Assembly: GCF_003148565.1 (NCBI RefSeq)
Contig: NZ_QGGL01000013.1
Coordinates: forward strand, 1 to 64,000
Source: Tumebacillus permanentifrigoris
GTDB taxonomy: Bacteria > Bacillota > Bacilli > Tumebacillales > Tumebacillaceae
Direction of reading: 5' to 3'
DNA: 64,000 nt
The translations under genes and the position numbers were made by a program. Positions 54,099 to 63,726 of this stretch are shown in pieces (position 1 is the stretch's first letter; the number at the start of each line of letters is the position of its first letter). The notes under the pieces are model-generated. The model saw only the letters and a program-made list of their open reading frames with translations. It did not search any database and was not told the origin of the DNA.

Positions 54099-54650
54099 TC
54101 TCACCCAGTCCTCCTGCGTGATCGCGTAAATATTATGATCTTCCCACTGGCCGTTGATCTGCAAGTAGTACTTCGAGAGCCCTTCAAATCGAAAGCCGAC
54201 CTTCTCCACCACGCGCACAGAGCCTAGATTCCACGGCATCACCGCCGCTTGGACGCGGTGGAGTCCTCCGTCGGTCAGCGCAAAATCAACGGCGAGCGCC
54301 ACCGCCTCGGTCATCAGCCCTTGGCCGTTGTGGGCTTGGTCGAGAAAGTAGCCGATCGTGCAATTTTTCCACGCGCCGTAGACGATGTTGCTCAACGACA
54401 CCCGCCCGATCAACTCCCCACTTTCCTGCAAAAACACCCCAAATGAATACCCCGTCTGGTCGCGCCAATGCCGCACATCATCGCGGATGCGCTCTTGGTA
54501 ATCGGCCAGCGTCATCACCAATTTTTGTTGCAACGGTTCAAAGGGTGTGAAAAACGCTTGGTTGCGCGTCCGCAACTCATAGAGCGCTCGTGCGTACTCC
54601 GACTTCATCGGACGGAGGGAGACTCGCTTGCCGTCTCGTTGCAATTTCAT
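54096..54650 (-). CDS. GNAT N-acetyltransferase (RimJ/RimL-like)
   Basis: 184 residues. Gcn5-type fold with the acetyl-CoA segment IGYFLDQAHNGQGLMTEAVA near 107 and the C-terminal VRVVEKVGFRFEGLSKYY, typical of RimJ-type enzymes that acetylate ribosomal protein or other N-termini. ATG 54650 follows GAGGAGG by ten bases. The next frame on the same strand upstream is a remnant of another gene. Confidence 0.88.
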   Translation of the reverse strand: MKLQRDGKRVSLRPMKSEYARALYELRTRNQAFFTPFEPLQQKLVMTLADYQERIRDDVRHWRDQTGYSFGVFLQESGELIGRVSLSNIVYGAWKNCTIGYFLDQAHNGQGLMTEAVALAVDFALTDGGLHRVQAAVMPWNLGSVRVVEKVGFRFEGLSKYYLQINGQWEDHNIYAITQEDWVR

Positions 54651-54686
54651 CCCGGGTTGCCTCCTCACACCTGCTGTCACAGGTCG

Positions 54687-54812
54687 TTACTCAGACTTCG
54701 CCCACATCTCCTGCGGGTTCAGCTCATACAGCCCTTGCTCGCGGTACATATAATGATTGGCGATAAACTCGCGGCGGATCGTCGCGCAGTCTTCGTGGTA
54801 CTTTGTTTCCGC
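54687..54812 (-). pseudogene. Remnant of a DUF2087-type gene
   Basis: 41 codons ending in TAA read TIRREFIANHYMYREQG and LYELNPQEMW, which match the C-terminal end of DUF2087 proteins. There is no start codon: to the right the frame runs straight into the SLH gene terminator. The rest of the gene is gone. Confidence 0.6.
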
Positions 54813-54852
54813 AAAAAAGCAAAGAGCCGACCTCGCAGATCGGCTCTTTTCA
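54812..54852 (-). terminator. Terminator of SLH gene
   Basis: Read leftwards, AAAGAGCCGA / TCGGCTCTTT stem then GC and six T. Confidence 0.85.
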
Positions 54853-54889
54853 TCATATCAAAATCCCCTGTGCTTGGACAGAAGTGTGC

Positions 54890-56530
54890 TCAGACGCCCA
54901 AGTACTTCACGAGAATTTGCGCCGCCTCCGCACGAGTGAGCGTGCTGGACGGGTAGATGTACCCGTTGGACCCATTCAGCCACCCATAGTATTGCAGCCA
55001 CGCGACATGCGGTTTCGCCCACGTCGGCACCGCGTTGTAATCGGCAAATGGCGGCTGGTAACTCCCGACGATCTCCGCGGTCACCCCGAGGTGCCGCCCG
55101 ATGATCGCAGCCGCCTCGGCGCGTGTGATCGTGTCACTTGGGCGGAAGTAACGCTTGCCGTTGCGGACATCGCCCGTGATCATGCCGCTTTCTGCGAGCG
55201 CGTTGATCGGGGCATACGACCACATCCCCGTCGAGACATCGGCAAACGGATTGGCAAATCCGGTGGCGGCCCGCAAGCCCAGCGTCGTCGCGATGATCTT
55301 GGCAAATTCCTCGCGGGTGACCGCTCGATCCGGTTCATAGACCCCGTTGCCAACCCCGCTGACGATGCGCAGGTCGCTCATCAATTCGACTGCCCGATGC
55401 ATCCACGCGTTGTGCGGGACATCGCGGAAATTGTCCAGCCGATCGACCTGAATCAATTTCTCATCCCCGCCCATGTTTTCGGAAAATGGCCCTTTGGCCA
55501 TCATCGCAAAGGTATGAATGCCGTCTCGCAACCCGCTCGTATCGACGGTGGTGTTGGGGAGCGCGGAAGTGGACGCACTCTCGTTGTTGAGTTCGCGTTG
55601 CATCTGGTTGTCCAGGTAGAATTGAACGGAGCGCACGCGATAATCGGTATCGTACCGCTCTACAAGCGGGAGAAATGGGTCGGTGTGCACCTCGTAGTCG
55701 CTCATGTTCAACCGGATCGCCGGGACGTAGTTTTTCTCCGCCACGATCAATTCGGGGGCGGTCAGGGTCAGTTGGTACTCGATGTCCTGCGCTTCGGAGC
55801 GTTGCTTCACATCCATGAGGATGTCATAATACCCCGCTTCCGGCAGGGTCACGGTCTGGGTCAGGGTGAGGAAGTCTTGGTTGGGGTCGCCGCTGAAAAT
55901 GGGCTGGCTGACGACTTGGCCTGTCTCCGCACGGGTCAATCGCGCATAGACGACCCCTCCGTTGCGCAACGACTCCAATTTCATTTCAAGCGGACCTGCT
56001 TGCGCGTAAAAACGGAACCTGCGGATCTCCGGCGAGAAGTTGTGCGGTGGGTGTACGACGAGTATCACCGATTGTGTAAAGGGCTGGTCATCTGTGTGGA
56101 AGGTGACTTTCAAGTCATTGGCGAGGAAATGACCGTTGGTATCATGTTCACCGTTGGCACCACCAGGGATGGTGATGGTATAGGTTTCATTTTTTTTCAA
56201 AGGACCTGTGGGCGTGAGTATCGTGTCGTACCAAGAGCTCGGATGGTACGGGTAGACGCTGACCGGAGCCGAGTTGCCAAGGCTGTCGGTGACGGTGGCG
56301 GCGCGCAGGACGGGTTGCCCGTCGAAGCGCAGGATCAGGCGCTCAAAGTTGCGCGGCACGGTATCGCCCTCGGCAAAGGTGTGCTCATATCCGGTGATCG
56401 GCTCTTGCCACGCGATCCCGGTGTACACCAAGTTCGCGGTGGCGGCAGCGGTTGTTGGCGCGGTGGGCCAAACCAACGGGACGAGCAACGTCAGGCAGAG
56501 CAGAGTCGAGAAACGCTTGCAAAATCGCAT
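54890..56530 (-). CDS. Secreted protein with three SLH domains
   Basis: 546 residues. Signal peptide (1-about 29), an Ig-like N-terminal domain about 35-150 (LVYTGIAWQEPITG, RLILRFDGQPV), further beta domains to about 355, then three S-layer homology repeats at about 363-425, 427-485 and 490-546 (FRDVPHNAWMHRAVELM, FADVSTGMWSYAPINAL, FADYNAVPTWAKPHVAW; each with an R/T-R-A/E segment). SLH repeats bind pyruvylated wall polymers, so it sits on the cell surface. Function of the Ig part is unknown. Single gene. Confidence 0.9.
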   Translation of the reverse strand: MRFCKRFSTLLCLTLLVPLVWPTAPTTAAATANLVYTGIAWQEPITGYEHTFAEGDTVPRNFERLILRFDGQPVLRAATVTDSLGNSAPVSVYPYHPSSWYDTILTPTGPLKKNETYTITIPGGANGEHDTNGHFLANDLKVTFHTDDQPFTQSVILVVHPPHNFSPEIRRFRFYAQAGPLEMKLESLRNGGVVYARLTRAETGQVVSQPIFSGDPNQDFLTLTQTVTLPEAGYYDILMDVKQRSEAQDIEYQLTLTAPELIVAEKNYVPAIRLNMSDYEVHTDPFLPLVERYDTDYRVRSVQFYLDNQMQRELNNESASTSALPNTTVDTSGLRDGIHTFAMMAKGPFSENMGGDEKLIQVDRLDNFRDVPHNAWMHRAVELMSDLRIVSGVGNGVYEPDRAVTREEFAKIIATTLGLRAATGFANPFADVSTGMWSYAPINALAESGMITGDVRNGKRYFRPSDTITRAEAAAIIGRHLGVTAEIVGSYQPPFADYNAVPTWAKPHVAWLQYYGWLNGSNGYIYPSSTLTRAEAAQILVKYLGV

Positions 56531-56647
56531 ACTCGTTCACCCCTTTGATTTCATGTCCTAGAGCGTAGTCTTAGATTTCCAAGGGAGATTCAAGCAGGGT
56601 AAATCGTTCCATGCTATCATGGGAAAAACACGGAGGAGGAGACCGTC

Positions 56648-57322
56648 ATGAACCCGTTGGACAAAAAAGCGCTTCGCCGCCGGCTGCTTGAAGCGCGTCA
56701 GGCACTCCCGGCGCAAAAAAGGGCCGAGCAGGACCAGCAGATCCTCGCACACCTGACCGCCCTCCCCGAACTCCAAGCCGCTCGCACGGTGCTGGTCTAC
56801 CTCGACTTCAAAGCCGAAGTCAGCTCCCACGGCTTGATCGAGTGGGCGCTTGCACAGGGCAAGACCGTCTGCGCTCCGGTGACATTCGTCGAGGAACGCC
56901 GCATGATACCAGTCAGGTTGCGGGCGGCGGATGATGTCGTGAGCGGGGCTTATGGGATTCGCGAACCGAGGCTAGGAGCCAGCCTCCGTGTTGAGCAACA
57001 GGATTCGGGGTCGAACAACGCATCTCCTCATACCTTGGCAACTGTGAATGACCCTGCTGACCGATCCGTAGATCGAGATATCGTCGCACTCGATGACATC
57101 GATGCCGTGATCCTCCCCGGTGTAGGGTTTGACCGAGCAGGGGGTCGACTCGGATATGGGGGCGGCTATTATGACCGCTTCCTGCCGCGATTGCGCCCCG
57201 CTGTCACCAAGATCGCCGTCGCCTACGAGCTGCAAATGCTTGCTGAAGTCCCGTCGGAGCACCATGATTCACGGGTCGACACGGTCGTGACGGAAGCTGC
57301 TGTGTATCGAGTCGATTCCTAG
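56648..57322 (+). CDS. 5-formyltetrahydrofolate cyclo-ligase family protein
   Basis: 224 residues. KKALRRRLLEARQALP at the start and the ATP-binding stretch PGVGFDRAGGRLGYGGGYYD near 158 match the family, which makes 5,10-methenyl-THF from 5-formyl-THF. It is longer than usual because of a polar stretch at about 110-145 (QDSGSNNASPHTLATV) between two conserved blocks. GGAGGAG precedes the ATG. Confidence 0.9.
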   Translation: MNPLDKKALRRRLLEARQALPAQKRAEQDQQILAHLTALPELQAARTVLVYLDFKAEVSSHGLIEWALAQGKTVCAPVTFVEERRMIPVRLRAADDVVSGAYGIREPRLGASLRVEQQDSGSNNASPHTLATVNDPADRSVDRDIVALDDIDAVILPGVGFDRAGGRLGYGGGYYDRFLPRLRPAVTKIAVAYELQMLAEVPSEHHDSRVDTVVTEAAVYRVDS

Positions 57323-57351
57323 AAAAAGCCTGCTGCATTGCGCTTTTCCCC

Positions 57352-57391
57352 CAAAAGAAGCTGTCTGGATCATCCAGACAGCTTCTTTTAT
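57352..57391 (+). terminator. Terminator after cyclo-ligase gene
   Basis: AAAGAAGCTGTCTGGAT / ATCCAGACAGCTTCTTT perfect long stem with T-rich tail. Confidence 0.93.
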
Positions 57392-57404
57392 TCGGAAAGT
57401 AGGA

Positions 57405-57433
57405 TTGACATGAGAACCGTTATCAGTGATAAT
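57405..57433 (+). promoter_or_regulatory. Promoter of the siderophore operon
   Basis: TTGACA (57405-57410), 17-base spacer, GATAAT (57428-57433). Confidence 0.8.
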
Positions 57434-57457
57434 TCGAATAAATGAGAATGATAATCA
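57420..57457 (+). promoter_or_regulatory. Two Fur-box-like sites
   Basis: TTATCAGTGATAA (57420-57432) is a perfect palindrome over the -10. TGAGAATGATAATCA (57443-57457) matches 13 of 15 positions of the Bacillus 7-1-7 Fur consensus TGATAATNATTATCA. Their position at the promoter of siderophore genes supports iron repression by Fur. Confidence 0.75.
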
Positions 57458-57519
57458 ATCGCATTTTAAGGTGTGATGTGAACGAGTTGCAGGGCAGTAC
57501 AGCGAAGGGGAGTGAAATG

Positions 57520-60500
57520 ATGGAGAGCGTAGATACAGCACGAAACCATGACTTGCAACAAAGAGCGAATGAGATCGTGCTACGCGATTTGGTAAATGCG
57601 TTGCTACAGGAGCAATGGTTGGGAATCTTGGGGCGCGGCCAACTGGTCGCGAGATTACCAGACGATTTCGCAGACCGTGTGCGAGGGATTGAGTTCCAAC
57701 TGACGGGTGCGGAGCAGTACTTTTTGCTTGACTTGGGTGGAGGTGGCACGTTGGTGATGCGCCTGCGTCCGCAGCGCTTTTTACAGCCTGTGAAGCTGGA
57801 CCGTCTGCCGGTGCTCTGGGTGCAGGCAGACGCGGTGCAACCACTCGATCCCGTCCGTTTTCTGCAAAAGTTGGCGGAACTCGCCAACGAGCAGGAGCGG
57901 GCCGTGGTACTCCCGAACTTGGCGGAATTTTTGCAAGAGCTGCAAGACTCTGTGACGCACACGGCTCTGTCGTTGGAAGCGGGGGCGCGTTTTGCCCAGA
58001 ACGGGGTCGGCAACCTCTTGCAGATGGAGCAACTGTCCGCGTTGCGCGACCGTCCGTTTCATCCGACAGCACGGGCCAAGCGCGGGTTTTCCCCTGCGGA
58101 GTACCGCGCCTATAGCTCGGAATTTGGCAACGCCTTCGATCTCGTGTGGCTGGCGTTGCGCCGGGACTATCTGAAACAAGGCAATCGAGCTCCAGCGGAG
58201 ATCGCGGACCTCGTGCTCAACGAGCAGGAAAACCAACACCTGCAAGCCGCGATGGCAAAAAAGGGCCTCTCCTCCGCGGCCTACCTCGCGATTCCCGTGC
58301 ATCCGTGGCAGATGGAACACCTCCTCCCGCAGGTCTATGCGGAGGAATTTGCGCAGGGCATCCTCGTCCATCTCGACACCTGTGTCGGTCGCTACACCGC
58401 AACCTCCTCGCTGCGTGCGTTGTCGCGTGTGGAAGGCGGGGCGTCACACGTCAAAGTTCCGATCGGCATCTACTCACTCGCCGCCTTGCGGATCTTGCCG
58501 TTGCGCTATCTGCACAACGCCGAGCAAGCGCAAGGCGTGCTACAGCGAGTGATCGACGCTGATCGCTTCCTGAAAAGTCGCCTCCAGCTATGCGAGGAAA
58601 GCAAGTGGTGGGGATTCCACGACCCGGACGGCGATCTGTTCGCGGACAAACCGGGACATCTAGCATGCTTGATTCGGCAATATCCACAGGATTTGTTGGC
58701 TGATGAAGAGTTGGACCTGCTCTCGATGTCTGCGCTGGCCGTCCTCGACCAGCAGGGGAGGATGCCTGCCTTTGACAACGTGCTGGTGGCACGCGGCGAC
58801 CTCACAGCGGGAGCCGCCCTACACCTGTTCCGTGAGATTGCTGAGTTTTTCATCGCTACGGTGGCCGGGTGTTTCCGCTACGGCATGATGCCAGAAGTGC
58901 ACGGGCAGAACGTGATGCTGACGTTCCGCGCAGGCCATGTCGAAGGCATGTTGTTGCGCGACCACGACACGATCCGCCTGTACATGCCGTGGTTGGAGCG
59001 CGAAGGGTTCCAAGATCCAGGCTACGTGGTGAAGCAGGGCACGCCGAACAGCTTGATCAACCCAACACCTGAAGCGCTGCTGTCCTATTTCCAGACGTTG
59101 GGCCTGCAAGTGAATCTCTACGCGATCGCCGATGCGGTTGCTCAAGCGTATGGCGTGGAGGAGGCGCAGTTGTGGGAGGCGATGCGTGATGCGGTGGAAG
59201 CCTGCCTGCGGGGACAAGCGCCCGCCGATGTGCGAGCGGTCTTGCAACAGACCCTTTTGCAAAACGCGACGTGGCCGACGCGCACCTTGATCGCCCCACT
59301 CTTGCAACGCAGCGGCTCCGGTGGTGGGAGCATGCCCGCAGGTGTCGGCGTGACGGCGAATCCGCTGTTGGAGGTGGGGAATCCAAGCGAGGAGCGCGCG
59401 AGGCGAGCACGTGACTGGGCGGAGCAAGCGGCGGTCGAGCGCCTGTTGAATGCTTACCTGCGCGAGACGCAGACAGGGCAGTATGAGGCATCGAGCGAGT
59501 CAGGTTTTCGCATCCACCTGCCCACAACCAAGGTGGCACTGCGAGGACAATTTGCCTATTGGTCGCCAGTTGGACACCATCGCTACGAGCCGCTGTTCGG
59601 GGTGGAACACGCGGATGGCACATACCTGCGCGTGCGCAGTGCACTCGAACTGGCAGATCTGCTCCTGCACGAGCTGGCGGCGGGAGATGAGTACAATGTT
59701 CGCGGTTGGCAACGCGGCCAAACCATGCGTTCCAACCTCATCAATTCGATTGAAAAAACGACCCTGTACCTGACACATCGAGAAGCGCAAAGCTCACCGC
59801 ACACCTCGCTGTTGTCCCTTCCACGTCTTGAGCGGCTCGCGGCGGCGGAACAATCCCTGCTCTTTGGTCACCCCTTCCATCCAACACCGAAAAGTTCGGA
59901 AGGGTTCTCGCAGGAGGACTTGCACGCATATGCACCGGAGCTGGGGGCGACGTTTCAACTGCACTATTTCGCCGTTGCACCGGATGTGGTGCGCGAGGCG
60001 TTTTTGCAAAATGCCGACGGGGCGGTCATCCCTTCCGCCGTGCAACAAGCAGCGCGAGAACGTCTCCTCCCCGCTCAATCTGCCTACCCACTCTTGCCTT
60101 GTCACCCTTGGCAGGCGAAGTACCTGCTGGGTCTCGCGGAAGTTCGCGACCTGATCGACCAAGGGGTGCTCGTCAACTTGGGCGCGCTCGGGAATCCTGT
60201 GTACCCGACGTCGTCGGTACGCACCGTCTGGGACCCGCACCACGGGTACTTTTTCAAACTGCCGCTGAACGTGCGGATCACGCACTTCGTCCGCGTGAAC
60301 CCGCTCGAACAACTGGAGCGCACGCTGGATGCCAGTCGCGTGCTGAAACAGATCGCGCCACAGATCCCCGTTCCCGAGTTCTGCATCTTGCAGGAAGTCG
60401 GGTATCGGACACTGCGGTTGGAGCACACCGCACCAGATGTGCAGGACGATCTCGCCGCGAGTTTCGGTGTGATCTTCCGCACGGCGATCGCGCAACACCC

Positions 60501-61137
60501 GGTTGGAGAGGACGCGCCGCTGGTGGTCGCCAGTCTGCTGGAACAGCACCCGTGGGCGGACGTACCGCCCTTGCTTGAAGCGGTGCATACAGCGGCACGA
60601 TCCCAAGGTGTGGCATCTGACGCCGATTTTTTGAAAAAATGGCTCGGTCGCTACCTCGACCTTTCACTCGTTCCGCTGATGTGGTTGTATACACGATTTG
60701 GCATCAGCATCGAAGCACATGTGCAGAACTCGATGGTCGCTTTTGACAAAGGCTGGCCTGCGCAGTTTTGCGTGCGCGACTTGGAAGGGGTCAGCATCGC
60801 CCGCTCACAGGCACAGCGATTGGCGATCCCGCCGCAGAGCCCGGTGCTGTTCGCGGAAGCAGAGGCCTGGGAACGCTTGCAATACTACTTTTTCGTCAAC
60901 CATCTCGGGCACTTGATCCACACGCTCGGGTACCACGGCGGTGTGGACGAACTCGAGCTGTGGAAAGTTGTGGCGGAGAAGTTGGAGGTGGGTCAGCCGT
61001 CTACAAAAGCGCTGTTGGAAACCGCCACCCTGCCTGCCAAGGCAAATTTGACCAGCTGCTTTCAAAATAGAGGGGAGACGCCGTCCTACGTGAAGGTCGT
61101 CAATCCACTCGCGAACTGTGGGGTGTTGTTGAAATGA
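57520..61137 (+). CDS. Double NIS siderophore synthetase (two IucA/IucC domains in one chain)
   Basis: 1205 residues, about twice the length of a NIS synthetase. Two full copies are in tandem: first about 1-600 (HPTARAKRGFSPAEYRAYSSEFG near 180, IPVHPWQMEHLLP near 260, MPEVHGQNVML near 456), second about 630-1205 (HPTPKSSEGFSQEDLHAYAPELG near 786, LPCHPWQAKYLLG near 863, GISIEAHVQNSM near 1063). Each uses ATP to join an amine or alcohol to a carboxylate such as citrate. The fusion could replace separate SbnC/SbnE-type enzymes. ATG 57520 follows AAGGGGAG; 57517 is also possible. Next gene overlaps by ATGA. Confidence 0.9.
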   Translation: MESVDTARNHDLQQRANEIVLRDLVNALLQEQWLGILGRGQLVARLPDDFADRVRGIEFQLTGAEQYFLLDLGGGGTLVMRLRPQRFLQPVKLDRLPVLWVQADAVQPLDPVRFLQKLAELANEQERAVVLPNLAEFLQELQDSVTHTALSLEAGARFAQNGVGNLLQMEQLSALRDRPFHPTARAKRGFSPAEYRAYSSEFGNAFDLVWLALRRDYLKQGNRAPAEIADLVLNEQENQHLQAAMAKKGLSSAAYLAIPVHPWQMEHLLPQVYAEEFAQGILVHLDTCVGRYTATSSLRALSRVEGGASHVKVPIGIYSLAALRILPLRYLHNAEQAQGVLQRVIDADRFLKSRLQLCEESKWWGFHDPDGDLFADKPGHLACLIRQYPQDLLADEELDLLSMSALAVLDQQGRMPAFDNVLVARGDLTAGAALHLFREIAEFFIATVAGCFRYGMMPEVHGQNVMLTFRAGHVEGMLLRDHDTIRLYMPWLEREGFQDPGYVVKQGTPNSLINPTPEALLSYFQTLGLQVNLYAIADAVAQAYGVEEAQLWEAMRDAVEACLRGQAPADVRAVLQQTLLQNATWPTRTLIAPLLQRSGSGGGSMPAGVGVTANPLLEVGNPSEERARRARDWAEQAAVERLLNAYLRETQTGQYEASSESGFRIHLPTTKVALRGQFAYWSPVGHHRYEPLFGVEHADGTYLRVRSALELADLLLHELAAGDEYNVRGWQRGQTMRSNLINSIEKTTLYLTHREAQSSPHTSLLSLPRLERLAAAEQSLLFGHPFHPTPKSSEGFSQEDLHAYAPELGATFQLHYFAVAPDVVREAFLQNADGAVIPSAVQQAARERLLPAQSAYPLLPCHPWQAKYLLGLAEVRDLIDQGVLVNLGALGNPVYPTSSVRTVWDPHHGYFFKLPLNVRITHFVRVNPLEQLERTLDASRVLKQIAPQIPVPEFCILQEVGYRTLRLEHTAPDVQDDLAASFGVIFRTAIAQHPVGEDAPLVVASLLEQHPWADVPPLLEAVHTAARSQGVASDADFLKKWLGRYLDLSLVPLMWLYTRFGISIEAHVQNSMVAFDKGWPAQFCVRDLEGVSIARSQAQRLAIPPQSPVLFAEAEAWERLQYYFFVNHLGHLIHTLGYHGGVDELELWKVVAEKLEVGQPSTKALLETATLPAKANLTSCFQNRGETPSYVKVVNPLANCGVLLK

Positions 61138-62933
61138 AGCAGCCAGTAGCCGCGCTACAATCTGCACAATACGTGGAAGTGCGTCGCCGAATTTTTCGCC
61201 AGCTGGTGGAATCGTTGATCTACGAAGGGTTGTTGCCAGCACAACAGATCCAGATCGAGGGCGAGCCGGGCTTTGTCATCGAGGGTCGTTCGGAGCGTTG
61301 TGAGGTGGTCACATACTCAGCACGCGGGCAACGCAAGTTGACTTTTGGCCGCATTCGGTTGAATCGGTACGCGCCGATCCTGAGGCAGACGGGGGGCGAG
61401 ATCGCGGAGGCGGATTCGCTGGCGCAGTTCTTGCTCGACGTGCGTCAGGCGCTCGGTGCGGACGCATCGCGACTGACTCAGTTCATCCATGAACTTGAGC
61501 AGACACACCTGAAAGACACGCTGGCTCAGCACTACCGCCACCAAGCGGGCCTCGCGCAGTACGGCAGTGCCTACGATGAATGGGAAGGGGATGTGATGGA
61601 CGGTCACCCCTACCATCCGAGCTACAAGTCGCGCATCGGGTTCGACTATGCGGACAATTACAGGTACGGGCCAGAATTCAAGCCGGAGCTGTATCCGATC
61701 TGGGTAGCCGCAGACAAGGAATTCGCGCACCTCGCCATCTCGGAACGGCTGGAGTACAGCGAGTTCCTGCGACAAGAACTGGGGGAAGAGACGATCCGTG
61801 CCTTCGCGGATGTTGTGCGGACTGCGGGGAAAAACCCGGAGGACTTTGTCCTCCTGCCCGTACACTCGTGGCAGTGGCAACGGCACATCGTGACCGCCTG
61901 TATGGACGATCTGCGGGAGAAGCGCTTGATTCGCGTCGGTCGCTCTCCCGATGCCTTCCGTCCGCAACAGTCGATTCGCACGCTGGCGAACGCCAGTCAG
62001 CCCGACCGCTCCTACCTGAAACTTGCGATGAGTCTCATCAATACGTCGACCGGTCGCACACTCGCGCCGCATACGGTGCAAAACGCCCCGCTCGTTACGG
62101 ATTGGTTGCAGCGGCTGGCGGCAGACGACGCTTTTTTCCGTGACGAACTGCGCACGGTCCTGCTCGGAGAAGTGATGGGCATCTCCTACGACCCGCCGCC
62201 ACGCGCCGAGTTGCTCCAAGCGAAAACCGCCGGCATCCTCGGGTGCATCTGGCGGGAAAGCCTGCACCCCCACCTCGAAGCGGGGGAGGAAGCCGTGCCC
62301 TATAACGCGCTGACTTCGCTGGACGTGAACGGTCGCCCGATAATTGAACTGTGGGTGCAGAAATTCGGTGCAATCCCTTGGTTGCGGCAGTTGTTTGCAG
62401 TCAGCGTCCTGCCACTGGCACACTTCCTGTACGCGCACGGGATCGCTTTGGAGACGCACGCGCAGAATGCCGTCCTGCTCCATGAACAGGGCCGTCCGAC
62501 GCGCATCGCTTTGAAGGACTTCCACGATGGGATTCGCTTCTGCCGATCATTCCTCACCCAGCCGGAGCTATGCCCACCGCTGCATCGCACGCCGGACGCG
62601 CATGCGCGGGTCAATGCGAACTCATTTGTCGAGACGGATGAGCTGGGACTGGTGCGCGACTTCATGCATGATGCCTTTTTCTTCATTAACATCGGTGAGC
62701 TGGCCCTGTTGATGGACGAATTCTACGGCGTGGAGGAGGCGGCGTTCTGGGCGCTGGTGCGCGACGTTTTGGAGCAGTACCAACAGCGCTTCCCCGAATT
62801 GCGAGAGCGCTTCGAGCTGTTCGACCTGTTCGCGCCTACGATTGAAGTCGAGCAACTGACCAAGCGCCGGCTGTACCCAGACACCGAATTGCGGATGCAT
62901 GCGGTGCCCAACCCGCTCAGACGGGGAGTGTGA
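61134..62933 (+). CDS. NIS siderophore synthetase (IucA/IucC family)
   Basis: 599 residues, normal family length (about 590). Conserved ATP/substrate segments HPYHPSYKSRIGF near 158, LLPVHSWQWQRHI near 240 and GIALETHAQNAVL near 437 are present. It resembles SbnF/SbnC or AsbB-type enzymes; type A/B/C cannot be settled by eye. Its start overlaps the stop of the double synthetase. Together three NIS domains are encoded, the number used for staphyloferrin B (SbnC, SbnE, SbnF). Confidence 0.92.
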   Translation: MKQPVAALQSAQYVEVRRRIFRQLVESLIYEGLLPAQQIQIEGEPGFVIEGRSERCEVVTYSARGQRKLTFGRIRLNRYAPILRQTGGEIAEADSLAQFLLDVRQALGADASRLTQFIHELEQTHLKDTLAQHYRHQAGLAQYGSAYDEWEGDVMDGHPYHPSYKSRIGFDYADNYRYGPEFKPELYPIWVAADKEFAHLAISERLEYSEFLRQELGEETIRAFADVVRTAGKNPEDFVLLPVHSWQWQRHIVTACMDDLREKRLIRVGRSPDAFRPQQSIRTLANASQPDRSYLKLAMSLINTSTGRTLAPHTVQNAPLVTDWLQRLAADDAFFRDELRTVLLGEVMGISYDPPPRAELLQAKTAGILGCIWRESLHPHLEAGEEAVPYNALTSLDVNGRPIIELWVQKFGAIPWLRQLFAVSVLPLAHFLYAHGIALETHAQNAVLLHEQGRPTRIALKDFHDGIRFCRSFLTQPELCPPLHRTPDAHARVNANSFVETDELGLVRDFMHDAFFFINIGELALLMDEFYGVEEAAFWALVRDVLEQYQQRFPELRERFELFDLFAPTIEVEQLTKRRLYPDTELRMHAVPNPLRRGV

Positions 62934-62937
62934 CGAG

Positions 62938-63726
62938 ATGTTGCGCGAGAACGCCTTGAAAAAGCGATTGCAGCTCGGTGAGACTGTATTCGGCCTGTTC
63001 TGCTCGATCCCGCACCCGACGCTGGTGGAGATGATCGCGGCGGCTGCGTATGACTTCGTAATCATCGACACGGAGCACGTGCTGATCAACCCGGAGACCC
63101 TAGAACACATGCTGCGTGCCGCCGACGCGTCAGGCATCACGGCGCTGGTCCGTGTACCAGATGCCGCCCCGAACACCATTTTGCGAGTCCTCGACGCCGG
63201 CGCACATGGTGTGGTCATCCCGCATGTGCGGACGGGAGCGGAGGCGGAAGCAGCCGTGCGAGCGAGCCGATACCACCCACGAGGGATGCGCAGTTTAAAC
63301 GGCGGTCGCCCCGCCGATTTTGCAAAAGTAGACCTGCCCAGCTATCTCGACTATGCGAATGAGCAGATCATGGTCGTCCCGATGATCGAAAACCGCGAAG
63401 GCGTGGAGAACATCGCAGAGATCTCCGCTGTGCCCGGCATCGACATGATCCTCGAAGGGGCGGCCGACCTCTCCCAATCCTACGGCGTGCCGTGGCAAAC
63501 CCGCTCTGACATCGTACAAAACGCACTGGCACAAGTGGCAGAGATCACCCAAAAACGCGGTGTTCCGTACTGCGCGATCCCGCGAGCGGCAGAAGATCTG
63601 GTGACATGGCAGGGGCGAGGCGTGCGCGCATTCGTTTTGGGTGAGGAGCGCGGGACTGCGTTTCGCGCCCTGCGTGCCCACCTCCACACCTTCCGCACGC
63701 AAGTTGCACAGGAGGAGACGACGTGA
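62938..63726 (+). CDS. HpcH/HpaI aldolase-fold protein, probable SbnG-type citrate synthase
   Basis: 262 residues of the HpcH/HpaI barrel family (VIIDTEHVLINPETLEHMLR near 39, PHVRTGAEAEAA near 96, VVPMIENREGVEN near 150, ILEGAADLSQSYG near 172). Between a NIS synthetase gene and a PLP decarboxylase gene, as sbnG is in the staphyloferrin B operon, where it makes citrate from oxaloacetate and acetyl-CoA without the citric acid cycle. Active as an aldolase in another pathway is the alternative. GGGGAG lies nine bases before ATG 62938. Confidence 0.82.
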   Translation: MLRENALKKRLQLGETVFGLFCSIPHPTLVEMIAAAAYDFVIIDTEHVLINPETLEHMLRAADASGITALVRVPDAAPNTILRVLDAGAHGVVIPHVRTGAEAEAAVRASRYHPRGMRSLNGGRPADFAKVDLPSYLDYANEQIMVVPMIENREGVENIAEISAVPGIDMILEGAADLSQSYGVPWQTRSDIVQNALAQVAEITQKRGVPYCAIPRAAEDLVTWQGRGVRAFVLGEERGTAFRALRAHLHTFRTQVAQEETT

